64,000 nucleotides of DNA from Sitta carolinensis. Taxonomy: Eukaryota > Chordata > Aves > Passeriformes > Sittidae. This document shows positions 1 through 53,541 of the stretch, piece by piece. Each line of letters opens with the position of its first letter. Position 1 is the first letter of the stretch. The notes under the pieces are model-generated. The model was not told the DNA's origin, did not search any database, and saw only the letters and a list, made by a program, of their open reading frames with translations. The position numbers and the translations under genes are program-made. The stretch covers positions 1,795,501 to 1,859,500 of the forward strand of contig CM063299.1 of the NCBI GenBank assembly GCA_032173965.1. The letters run 5' to 3'.

Positions 1-177
1 CAAATTCATGGTGTATAGATGAAGCAATTTTCAAGGTACTTTGAGGGAATAAAAAGCTGGAGAAGCAGAAAGAACTTGGGATTCAATAGTTCTAAGCAAA
101 ATAATACCTTGGTAAGGGCCCCAGGAGCTCCCTGTGCTTCCCATGTTCAGGATCAGGGGAAACCCCAGGATTTTAAC

Positions 178-311
178 CTCACACGGAGCTGAGAAACAAC
201 ACTGAGAATGCTCACAGCAGTTTAGAGACGCTATTTCCAAAATCCAAAAGAGGTCATCACACACCACGGCGCTCTCAGCCACTTCCTTTGGGCTTTGCAC
301 CCAATAAAAAC
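178..311 (-). CDS. Exon-like segment C of an unidentified downstream gene
   Basis: 134 nt, phase 1 in, matching segment B. It encodes FYWVQSPKEVAESAVVCDDL, then FWILEIASLNCCEHSQCCFS and APCE. The acceptor follows TTCTTTTCAGCATTAG. The donor GAG|GTTAAA is weak. The frame stays open further, and a second donor (AAG|GTATTA) would start the exon at 108. Unidentified, and it probably continues outside the window. Confidence 0.33.
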
Positions 312-504
312 CTAATGCTGAAAAGAATTTCAGTAGCACTCAGATAAAAAATATCAGAGTACAGGGAGTGCTGCATTGCCAGCTCACACAAACACTGACA
401 AAGGCTCTGAAGCATCTGCTGCTGTTTGTTTGTTTTTTTTTTTTTTTTTTTGCAGGTCAGAGGAGTGCCTGAACTCTGACCACCCAAAGCAGCTTGTGAC
501 CAAC

Positions 505-594
505 CTGGGGACATCTCAGTGCTCTCATCACGAGTTTTAAATGCACTGCTAAAAGCTGGGTGAGGTTCAGTCATCGAGTCTGTCTGAAATGACC
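505..594 (-). CDS. Exon-like segment B of an unidentified downstream gene
   Basis: 90 nt, phase 1 in and phase 1 out, so it joins segment A in frame. It encodes GSFQTDSMTEPHPAFSSAFK, then TRDESTEMSP. The acceptor is TTTATATTTAG and the donor CCCAG|GTTGGT is weak. Family unknown. Confidence 0.33.
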
Positions 595-2337
595 CTAAAT
601 ATAAACAAAAGCTGTATTTTGCCATAAGTTTTCCTCATTTTCTCTGCTCACAACTCCCAGCTAAGTTTAATTTCTACCAAATCTAGAAGCATCCTTAATC
701 AATTTTCTCCTTTGTGACTCATTTTGCTGAAGGGACCTTATCAAACATTGCTTTTCATTTTCACAAACAGGAAATCTTTTACACACGATCGAGGAAGCCA
801 GAGGCTTGTCCCAAACAAAAGGCACAATCTCCCAGCTCCTGACAGGTTTTTATTTTCCTGAAACGATAAATCAGCAAGCATGGATGACTGCATTTTACTC
901 ACTTCTTGCTTCAATTTACTGGACCTGAGGGAAAAAGGGTAACAAAAGGTATAATTAATATAATTAATATCTACGTGGATGCTCCGGGCCCCGGGCCAGT
1001 GGCTGTGCCTGGAGGCCAGCACGTTCTCAGGACATGATCACAGCTCCCAGATCAATCTGGGGTATTTTGATATTTAGATACAGGGAAAAGCAGGGATGGA
1101 GCCTCCTGTGCTAGCCTGGGGGAGGACAGGGGGATGCACCCTGGCTGGAACAGCAGCTCCAGAACGCACCCAACACTTGGATCAGGCTGGAAAAAGCCTT
1201 TGGGTTTGGGATTTCAGGGTTGGTGCATCCAGCCCTCCCCTCTCTCTGGGGGCAATCAGAGGTTTGGCACAGAGGCGCTGTCCCTGCTGTGTCCTTCTCC
1301 TCCCTGCCAGGAGAAGCACCAAAAGCCACCCCAGCTCTGCAGAACTCTGCCTGACCCAGCCCAAAGCAGGACAGGTGCCTCCAGCACTGCACACACACAG
1401 AGGGCCAGGGGAGACCCCAGCACAGCTCCATTCCCTCTGCTCCCACCTCACGAAACAGGCTCTGCTCACCTGCAGCCCTCCTGCCAGAGCTCCCAGCTCT
1501 GATCTGGGAAGGCAAAGGGACTTGGCAGCAGCAAATGGCTGCAGGCTGGGCAGGGATGTGGTGCCTTCATCTCTTCCACGTCCCCTGCTGCCCTCCTGAA
1601 TCAAGAAAAGCTTTACCACCACCAGCAGCACCGATGAACATCCTCGGTAATTAAGAGTTTTTCATCCTTTTAAATTGCACTTTCAATACCTCAAAGCCTT
1701 AACAGAGGAAAACTCATGACAGGAACTCCTCTAGCCCATATTCTTTGTACTGAAATGAAATTTTTAACATGGAAAATATCCCAAGTGGCTCCAGTGACAC
1801 CGTAGGGTGACCACCCCTGGTAAGAGTGACCGATGCTCTGAGAGTTGATCACCAGCAAAGTGTCAGCACTCAGTGCTGCACCAACACTCCCACCCCAGCG
1901 ATGGCTTCACTGCCAGAGACACTCTGGGGATGCTGGTGTGTGCTAATCCAGGGATAAATACCCACTGAGCATCTTCGGGGCCCTGCAGAAAGAACAATGG
2001 TTCATTTCCAGCTAAACATCACAGAACCCAGGTGATGCGTGCTCCTGCCATCAGCTCTGTGCAGACTTTGGTCTGGTTGCCAACTCAACCAGATTCATTT
2101 CCTGCTGGGAGAGCAGCAGGGCTGGGAGGGCAGCAGGGCTGGGAGGGCAGCAGGGCACTCCCATCCTGCAATGCCCAGCTCCGTGGGCAAACAGCCCTGG
2201 CTGCAGCAGGCACCTGCAGATCCTGTCCACAGACACCAGAGCAAAGCCTTCCTGTACCTGAGGGAATCGCTTCGCTGCTGACACGGATTGTTTGCAAGTA
2301 ATAAGTGTAATTATCATCAACAAAATACCCAACTTAC
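595..2337. other. Non-coding stretch between exon-like segments, GC-rich in the middle
   Basis: It contains a GC-rich block (about 1090-1600) with overlapping open frames on both strands and no domain, which I take as composition effect. The rest is ordinary sequence with one short minisatellite at 2113-2156. Confidence 0.5.
2113..2156. repeat. 17-bp tandem repeat, about 2.6 copies
   Basis: Unit gcagcagggctgggagg repeats exactly at 2113, 2130 and (partial) 2147. It lies between exon-like segments A and B. Confidence 0.9.
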
Positions 2338-2443
2338 CTTTAGTAAACAATGAAGAAGCTGCAAAGAATTGCTGGATGCACGCCCACGCTTCAGCTTTTG
2401 GATTGGCAAAGGCTTTTAAAGCTTCATGGAGGCAGCACAGACA
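2338..2443 (-). CDS. Exon-like segment A of an unidentified downstream gene
   Basis: 106 nt, open in one frame for 35 codons (CLCCLHEALKAFANPKAEAW, then ACIQQFFAASSLFTK), phase 0 in and phase 1 out. The acceptor has a T/C-rich tract (CTGTTTTCCTGCTTTGGAAG) and the donor AAAG|GTAAGT is near-perfect. It starts about 180 bases past the USP32 polyadenylation signal. I do not recognise the protein. It could be an internal exon of the next same-strand gene or a pseudoexon. Confidence 0.4.
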
Positions 2444-2599
2444 CTTCCAAAGCAGGAAAACAGTTATTAAAAATTATCTGACAAGAAGTGACACTTCATC
2501 TGCATCCACAGTATTTAATTTGTTTGAATAATATAGTTACAGATAAACAGGTTCACTCCATATACAATTACCAATACCTTTGTTTTAATACAGCTCATA

Positions 2600-4669
2600 T
2601 TCCAGTACATCAACACTATTTTATTTACAACGCATTTATGTACATTAACATCTTTCTAAAGTCAGTGCATTGTCAATAAGTTTTATACAATAATTTACAA
2701 AGTGAATGTAGTTAATAGTTAACTTAATAAATTTACTACTAATTCTCGAATTAATTTAATTTAAAAAAAATTAATTACAACCAATGTAACAAACACAGAA
2801 GATCAAATAACATTAGTAGATTGTGCTACCTGCTTAAATAAAACATTTTAAAGTAAATCAGTTGAAAAATCTTTCACTTTTCATGGAGTTTGCGGAGGGA
2901 GGAGTAGACAAGTGGGTGTTGAAAAAGCTTCTAACCTAGAAATTCACAAGTCATGTTTGCTTTTCTTTAGGCTCAATGTTCAGACCACTTTAAAGATAAA
3001 AGACCATCGAGGATAAGGAGCAACACCTGACAGGTAAGAAGACAAGACTCATTTTTGGAACAGATCTGCTGTCCCCAGAGAGGCACAACCTCCAAGGGCT
3101 GGGAGGGCTCTGCCCGAGCCAAGACAGCCAGACCAGCTGATACCATTTCTCAACTGGATAAACCCCAGATCCTCCTGGAAACGAGAAACTCACTGAAGGC
3201 TTAGCATTCTTGTCAAACACCCCAGAATAAATCCAAACATGAACTGCAGAGAACCACGAGAGTAACAGTTTTGTTAGTGAAGGTACAAAAACCTAGAGAA
3301 CTGGGAAGGTGATGCACGACAAAATTAACAAGCTGCTAAAGCTCGGCTGAAGAACAAAAGGCCAAAAGAGTGAAAAATTTTATCTTCATTCAGATATGCA
3401 AACAATTTAACACTGAAAATGTTTAAAGAAATGCCTGCTCAAAAAAAACAAGCCTCTTTTTTTTCCAGTCTCTGCTAAGACTCAGTCACGCTTCCCCTCA
3501 TGCAAGAAGCCCCTTGAATTTCAGAGCATGTTGCAAGGGCATGGAAAGCAAGTCTGGTTTAATTGCAAGTATTTGCATAACCTGGTGTAACAAACAAACA
3601 AAACCCAAGATCATTTGAAAAGGCAACCAAATTTTGAAAACAAGAAAAGTGAGTTAGGAAACCAATACAAAAAAAAACCTCCATCCATGAATGCTACGAC
3701 AGCTACCTGACAGCCACAGCTTCTTCCTTTGAAATACACAGTGGATATTCACAGCCATTCACTCCAGAGCCCTTACAACAACAACAACAAAACCAAACAA
3801 ACTGTGGGTTTCAGTTGAACCAGATGCATTTTCCAAAGTGCAAATTTCAAAAGCAACACCAGTCATGAAACATAAGCTCAAGCATCTCTCCTTCCAAAAG
3901 CTGGGAACGTTTTTTTTGTGCAATGTGCACGTTTTAAGACACCGTGAGTGTAATCACAACTACTCTCTCCAACCTGAAGTTTCTTCTTGAGGCAGCTCAA
4001 AAAAGTTTGAGCCAGCACTCCTCAGGCAGAAAAGCCATTCCTGAAACATGTTGATCTGCACAGCCAACACGTGGAGAAAACACAAGTATAATAAACCATT
4101 CAAGTGTAGAAATTAATATCTTCTCAAATGATGATTTGGTTGTGCTCCCAACACACAGAAAGAAAGCAACTGACACACATTAGTGGTGGCAAAACTGGAA
4201 ACTTCCCCGTGACAATAATTTGTTTCCATTTGTGCACTTTTCCTTCTCTTGCCTTCCCTGTTTTGCCAATAAAATGCAATAAAACTGCAGGAAAAAGGAG
4301 GTAGCAATATCATGTTGTCCAAAGACAACACTACAAATTGTTTTTCCCCGTTACCTTAAACCTAACGAGAGCCTCGGGGGGGTTGTTAGAACAGTTGGTA
4401 AACTCTACACTACTCTGTTTAGCTCTTATTTGGATGTTTAATTTAGCTCTTATTTGGTCCTAGTTGGCTTTTTCTCAAACCATTGGATTTAAAGGCCAGT
4501 GGCAGTCTCAGATGCCCAACACCAGAAACGTTTCGAGCATGTAGTGAGAAAACAGAACAAAACGAGACTACAGGATATTAACTCTTAACCAGGGGCTCTG
4601 TTTGTGCTTTCAGCTCAGCAGGAGCTGCTCTCTGCGCCAGTCCCGCCCTGCCCAGGGGCACCGCCGGCC
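2600..4669 (-). other. USP32: USP32 3' untranslated region (3' limit approximate)
   Basis: About 2 kb of AT-rich sequence after the stop with no sustained open frame or CR1 copy. The 3' limit is inferred from the AATAAA at 2620-2625 and the A/T-rich block around it. Length is similar to mammalian USP32 3' UTRs as I recall them. The 5' limit is fixed by the stop codon. Confidence 0.6.
2620..2625 (-). terminator. Candidate USP32 polyadenylation signal AATAAA
   Basis: The minus strand reads AAATAAAATAG here, in a dense A/T region. It is the best AATAAA I saw downstream of the stop within the expected distance. Cleavage would fall roughly at 2595-2610. Confidence 0.5.
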
Positions 4670-46886
<42,217 letters not shown>

Positions 46887-49800
46887 CTGAAAACAGAGGA
46901 AAGAAAAAAAAAAAATGGTCAATAGAGATGTTAGAGAAAGGTAATAGCTGAAGGAATCCAAATCCTCCCTCTTTACGTTTACCTTTACAATAAAGACACC
47001 AAGAAATTAAACGCATGATTTCCCCTCCAGAGTGGGAAAATGTGACTGGGGAAAATGAGATCTAATAATCTAATCTTGCTTGAAGAGAGAGAAAGAAAGC
47101 AGACCTGTGGTTATCATCAATGTGAACAACAGCTCACTGCCTAAGTTTTCTGACTACAATAGTGGATTGTAATTTGTTCTAAATTCAGCACCATTCTTGT
47201 CACACAAAGGAAAATAAGGCAGCTTTATGATCAATTTTGCATTGCATGTATGCCAGGGAAATTATCTGCAACCAACAGTGGGGAATATTATTAAGAGCAG
47301 CTCCAACAGCATCTTTCAAGCAGTTTCATCCTTTAACCAGTCTGTTTTTCTATATTAAAGCAAATAAAATACTTTAGCACCACTCCAAGTTCATGGACAG
47401 GGCAGTGAGGTGATTTAATAAGAATAAAATGTTGGGCTCCATGTAATTCTTCACCCAAGATTCCCTTGCACAGGTAAAATCTGCTTGCCAGCCACACCTG
47501 TTCCAACTTGTTCCCAACTGTAAAGGTGGAAGACGTGATGATATCCTGCTCATCCTGGCCTGGGAGCTCCCTGGAAAGCAGGGCTGGATTCGACAAGCAC
47601 AAAACAACTTTCTAAGAAAGTGTTGAAGAAGGGAAGGATCTCGTGGAACAAAACCAGCCCTCTGGCCAAAGCCAGGCTGCAGGGAATGGCACAGGATCCC
47701 CTGGGAGTTCCTGAGTGGTGCAGAAAAAGCAATTTCCCATGCAGCAGCCCAGGGAACTGATGCTGCAGACAGGAGCTGTGGCACTCTATTCAGAGCAGGG
47801 CATTTTCCTTCCCCTGCTATCACAAGCCAGACAGAAAAAACAGTGCCATGGCCAAAGGCTTGTCGAGCTTTTTGTCAGCCAAAAAAATACCCAGGGCACT
47901 TGAAGGCTTAATCCAGCACTCAGTAAAAAGTCTACTTTTCAGTTAATTCATTCATCAAAAGCAAAAATCAATCCTTAAATCACATTAAAACATTCCTCCC
48001 TAATTTTAATCCGAGTCAACACTGGAACAGATGTTGGCTCCACTTAACAATTGTGTGTAAAAACAGAAATTGGGTTATGTTCCCTCTTTAATTTTATTAC
48101 AGATTCTGGCTACTTCTGACCATAAAAGAAAAAAAAAAAATCCAAGTATCTAAGAGATAAACCTCAAGTGTGACCCACACAGCACCAGAGCTATCAATTA
48201 GCACAGTGGTGATTATCATTAGCACATATCTCCTTTTACTAAAACGAGCCTGCTTTAATTACATGGCACAGGAATGTTGGTCTCATGCTGTTACCTGGCT
48301 TAAAAGGTGTTTAAACTCCATTATTTCACATTTACATCCTCCCAGAGTCACCGTGTGCCTTTACAGGTGATGCTTTAAGAACACTCAAGCAAGGAGGAAA
48401 TGAAGAGCAGAGCTTCACCTGCCATCACCTTTGAGCACAACAAATCTTCAGCCAGCAGGGACAACTCCCCACATTTAATGAGGGTTGGGATTGCTCAGGG
48501 ATCCAGGAAAGGGGAAGTGACTAGCTTTGGTAATTTGGCAAAGCAAAGCAAACAACCTGGATCCTAGACTAAATCCAGCAACAGTTCTGGGATGAAAATA
48601 GTCTCATTTTTGCATTTTTATGTGCCTGCACACACACGTGTTTTTAACAAAACCAGACTCTGTGCTCTGGTTTTTTCTACCCCTCTGTTCATTTTCTGAT
48701 CTCTCAAATCTGGTTTGGGGTTATTTGGCAAAAGTTTCTACACACACCTGACTTACAGCACCCCTGACTGCCCAGTGTGCTTTTCCTACTCAGGAGTAGG
48801 AAAATCCCATCTCAAGGTATCTTCCATAACTCCTGGGAGTGACTGGAGTGCCAGCCAAGGTGAGGAGAAGGTTGGGAACAAGAGTGGTCAAGCAATGCCC
48901 CCAGATCTTCAAAAAGAACTGCACTCTCAGTGTATTTAACAGGAGTGATAAGTTGAGACTGCCAGTCCAGGTTACATTTCAAAAACAAGTTGTTATTGCC
49001 AGAGCCCACTCAGTATTATTGTTTGCATGCAGAAACTACAAGAAAAGGTCATGGAATAACAGGAAAGGTAATTACTTCCATTCCTTCCCCAGGAGCCCAT
49101 TAAAATGACTGATGCTGGCCATTTAAAATCATCTGCAAAGCTTTGTAAAGATAAGTTCATTATACATTTAGATCCATGCACATAAAAGTACAACTGAAAT
49201 GAGCAGAGTATAAATCAAAGATATTATCAATGTTTACTACAAGTCTGGAAGGCAAAATATTTGAATACAAAATCCCAACACCAAAGCACCAATTATTCAA
49301 CAGAGATAGAACACGATGGCGTGTTGAGAGGAAATAAAACTAAGTCTTCAATTATTAAAGGAACATTTCTAGAAGCAATATATCTATTACTATAATAATA
49401 TTAGAAATTAGAACACTCACATCCCCAGGAGCTGCCTTTTTCTCTCTCAATTCCACAAGCCCAACACACAGGAAGCATCACAGAACACAGAGGGGTTTTT
49501 CATGCTGCCTTGAGACACCAGCAGAGTTGACAAACCTGTTTCCTACCCTGACTGAAGCCCTTTCATTAGGAATATTCACTTTTTCCAAAGGCACAGATTG
49601 CCCAAACACTTCCAGGAGCCAGTTGTCTACAAACTCCTCTGAGAAGAGCATTCACAAGCTGCTGTCATTAGACACAGGAGACAGACACCACACTCTGGGG
49701 TGCACCCTTGGTGTGTTCACAGCCTGACAGGGAAAACCAGACACTGACAACTTCCCAGGCTGAGCTGGTGGTAGTGAACACAGCAAAAAACCAGCTCCAC

Positions 49801-52447
49801 ATCCCACCTGCCCAAACCAGGTGGCACAACCTCACTGCTATTGCAGGGAAAAAGACTCAATTGGAGCTGCACAATTCACTCTTGACACCCCCAGAGCACA
49901 CCAGTGACCTTTACCTGGGAGGGTGATTCCAGGTAACAAAACCAAGTTTCAATAATCAGATACTGTGTGATAATTCTTTAAAATCTATCAAAATATATCA
50001 AAATCTCCCTGCCCACTTCCAAAACCCAGTGAAACGCTCACACCAGTGAAAGAGAATCCCAGGCTGTCACTGGGGCTGTGTTAACTTGGCTAACACAAAG
50101 CTCCTGTGCCACCTCAGCTGCAGGGTTTCCAGGAAAGCTGCAGACAGTTGAACAGGAGATTAGTGCTGCATCCAACTCTCCAGGGAATATTCCAGCTCCA
50201 GTTTGTTTAATAAAGTTTAAATGAAACCATGCAACCTCACCTAAAAATGTCACCCGGCTTAAAGTAATTGTAACAAACCTTCAGCTCACCAAGAGCCCAG
50301 GGTATTTTTAGTTTCCTAGTGTTACTTAAACTTCAGGCTGTTCATATGGATGTACTATTGCACGTTTTTTGGTTTAATTCCCATTCATCCAGGTAATGAA
50401 ATGTGTAGTGCTTTCCAACACTGGCCCATGCTGGAAACCACCTCGTTCTGCTCTGCTTTCAGATCTGTCACCAAGTCACGCTGGAGTTTTCCTTTTGGAC
50501 TAAAACTGAATCTGAAACTCAGATTATGCAAGCCCAACTCTAGCCTTAAACCTCTGCCACCCCTATAAAACTGTCCAAACTAAGCTGGAGGAAATCAACA
50601 CTCCCAGTGGAGCTTGGCAGTTTTGCTGTCACATTCTCCATTCATTTTAGAATCTCTACTCACTTGAAACATTTTTTTTTCCCCTTCCACATCCCGTAGC
50701 TCTCATCCCACCCTCCCCTTCTGGAAGGTTCTAAAATACCCTGTGAGCAATGCAGGGGTTGGTGTATGGCACCACCTCTGTCCCCCCAAAAAAAATCACA
50801 CTGAAAGGACAATTTTTGACAACAAAAACTGGGCAGCAAATACCTGCCCCAGCAAAAGCTGCTCTGCTGTTACCAGGCTGCTAGGGAAAATTAGAGTCAT
50901 CATAAAAATATAACTGCATGGCTAAATACAAGTAATATTGATATTTTTGCTTGTTCACATCCTGTTTTGGAAGAAGAGAGAGGAGAAAATGGTCACATCA
51001 AAGCCAATTCCTCATGATCAAAGTACCTACACTGCATATTCTGTGCTACTTCCTTAGAGGCCTCTGAATCTGAGCTAAGGTTTGCAAAAATTACCTCAAT
51101 AAAGTGTTTGATTCAAATCCTCTAACAAGGAAGTGTAAATCTTCCTTAATTATATTTTTTATGATGTAACTATTGAACATAAAGAGTGTAAGAACTGCCA
51201 CAGTCTCTGCTTAAAGGTAAAAGGAGTGGTTAGTCAGGCCTGGTGGAGTTATTACAGCTTAGAAAAAAATTATTACACCCCTTACCTGTGATATATGCAT
51301 CAAGAGAGACACAATAATTCTATTGAAAATTCCTATTTAATATTTATTTGCCAAGTCAGGCAAGCCACAAAAAAAACCAAACCCTTCCCTTGCAAAGCTT
51401 TCTCCCTGTTCTTCCAAATTAAAGCACGCTGCTGTAAAATGCTGAGAAATGGAGGCCGAGACCCCAAACACAGCTTTCCAAAGCAGCCACTTGTGTGATG
51501 GAGCAAAGGTGAGAAATAAAAGTGTTTGAACTCTTAATACTGCCTAAGACATGCAGGCAAGAGACACTTAACCTCTCCATGTCTTGTCTCAGCACTGAAA
51601 TGGATCTAAATTCCAGGCTGCATCACAGAGATGTGTGATAAATGAGCTAAGATATTGTGGAAAAGCACTACAAGCTGCCACTAAAAAGCTGATTTAATCA
51701 GTGAAAAGGGCAGAACTCCAAGGGTTGAACTGAGGGAAGGTGGAATTAATCTGTCCTGGCTACTATGAACTGACCAATTAACATCAGGTAGAACTAATTG
51801 GACACAGAAATACCTCCAGAATCACAAAAGCTCCCTGCAAACCATCAGTGCCATAGGAGGAGGAGCAGCAACCACACCAAAAAGCTGATCTTTGTCCCAA
51901 GAGCCTGGAACACTTCATTTGAGTAGGTGAAAAGAAAGGATTTATTCTGGCTCACAGGTTCCCAGCACAAAACCCAAAGCAAGGGAGAAACCCACGATGT
52001 GTTGACGATGCTGAAAGTTAAAACAGGAAACAAAATATTGCATAAGCAGGAAGAGAAAACACAGGATAAAAAGGGCAGGCAAGGTGAAGGGTCAGGAGTC
52101 TCTCCAGCTCATCTGACTCAAGGACTGGTAATTTCCCCCAGCCTGAAGTTTAAGTAACACTGGGAAACTAAATTTTAAATAGAAGCACCAAAATGCCCCC
52201 AGTACTCTCCAAACACACCCCAAAATCCGAATTTCCAATGTCACTACTGGGTGAAAGGCAGCTTGCTAAGTCAGTGCCTCAAAAAACAAAATCCCACCAG
52301 CCCTGCACATCACAAGAACACAAAGCAAGCAATAATTTGCAACCATCAGCATAACATTGCATTTATTCTTTCCTAAAAATAACCAAACCTGAATTCTAAT
52401 AAAACTGACAGCTTGTTCATCCTTCATAAAGCAAGAAAAAAAATCAC

Positions 52448-52622
52448 CTGTCTCAAGTTCTTCCTCACTTCCAGCTCGGGGTTTTTCATAATTCTAATAT
52501 TTTGATTTTTAAGTGACAATTTTAGAGGTTCGATATCAAACTCACAGGGCATATAATTCTCTAACCAGACAATTATCTTCCCTGTAATCACTTGCTCAAT
52601 ATTTCCCTTAGGAATCTTCATC
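52448..52622 (-). CDS. Exon-like open segment in USP32 intron 1
   Basis: 175 nt, open for 58 codons in one frame: MKIPKGNIEQVITGKIIVWL, then ENYMPCEFDIEPLKLSLKNQ and NIRIMKNPELEVRKNLRQ. The acceptor (AACTAG|G) has a poor pyrimidine tract and the donor is CAG|GTGATT. The in-frame extension upstream is also open. Protein-like in charge pattern, but unrecognised and may be chance. Confidence 0.17.
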
Positions 52623-53478
52623 CTAGTTATACATGGAAATTTTATTACTTTTTTCATTAGTCTTTATTGTGACTTAATGGCTGTGGTTATGAAGTTGTCA
52701 AGAACCAAAGCAATTACTAAAAAGCTTCAAAGAGGTAAAATGTGCAAGTGAAAGTAAAGTGTGTTTGGGAACAACCCCAAATTGGAGGAACCCACTGCAA
52801 AGTACAATTGAGATAAATGCACCAGCTATGACTAAAAAGTCAACCTTCCCACCCACACAGCCTTGCTAAAAAGGAATCCATTTGGGAATATTTTGGGAGA
52901 AAACACAGACTAAAAATTCCTGCTTTCCCTAATGGAAAAATGAATCCACACCTCAGCAATCTTTCATAACTGGAATATCAGAAATGGCTATTCAATTTAC
53001 ACAGGGCACCTCCATAAAGGCTTCACACAACATTTACCAATAACAGGAATTTAAGGATAACACCACCACGGTTTGGGTGTTAAAAAAATGAATAAAATTG
53101 AATTATTCAATCCAGCTGTATATTTTTTCCTCCCATCTATTCTTTGGGATTGGTAGCAGTGGCTCATCCTGTGGCTAAAGCTTTCCCTGGTTCTCTCAGA
53201 CTTTCCCCCAGTGCCTATCAAAGGTTTAACATCTCCTGTGCAAGGAGATTTAGTCATTACAATGGGATTTGCCAATTTGCTGTAACACAAATACTTAGCA
53301 TTTATGTGATGCTTTTAATCTTCAAAGGGCTTCCTCCTCACAGTCCCCATCCACAAAAGAATGCCAGCATTCCCAGCCTGGTTTATCCCTCTCTAGCTCC
53401 ATCAGGGCATGGAACTGTTTGGATTAACCCTCCCAGTAAGCCCAGTGTGGAGAGGAACTGGTACCCAACAGCCAGTGA

Positions 53479-53541
53479 AATAATAGAAATAATAACAATA
53501 ACAAAAACAATAATAATAATAATAATAGTAATAAAAAAAAT
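53479..53541. repeat. (AAT)n microsatellite, imperfect (intron 1)
   Basis: Imperfect aataataacaataacaaaaa leading into a cleaner run of aat units, then an A run. Confidence 0.9.

Noticed and set aside
903..924. 22-nt microexon-like segment (CTCAG acceptor, GTGAGT donor) on the minus strand
   Set aside because: Splice motifs are good but its insertion between segments A and B would introduce a stop at once. Too short to support.
1096..1631. Four overlapping open frames on both strands
   Set aside because: Open on both strands at once in a GC-rich block with no domain, which suggests composition and not coding.
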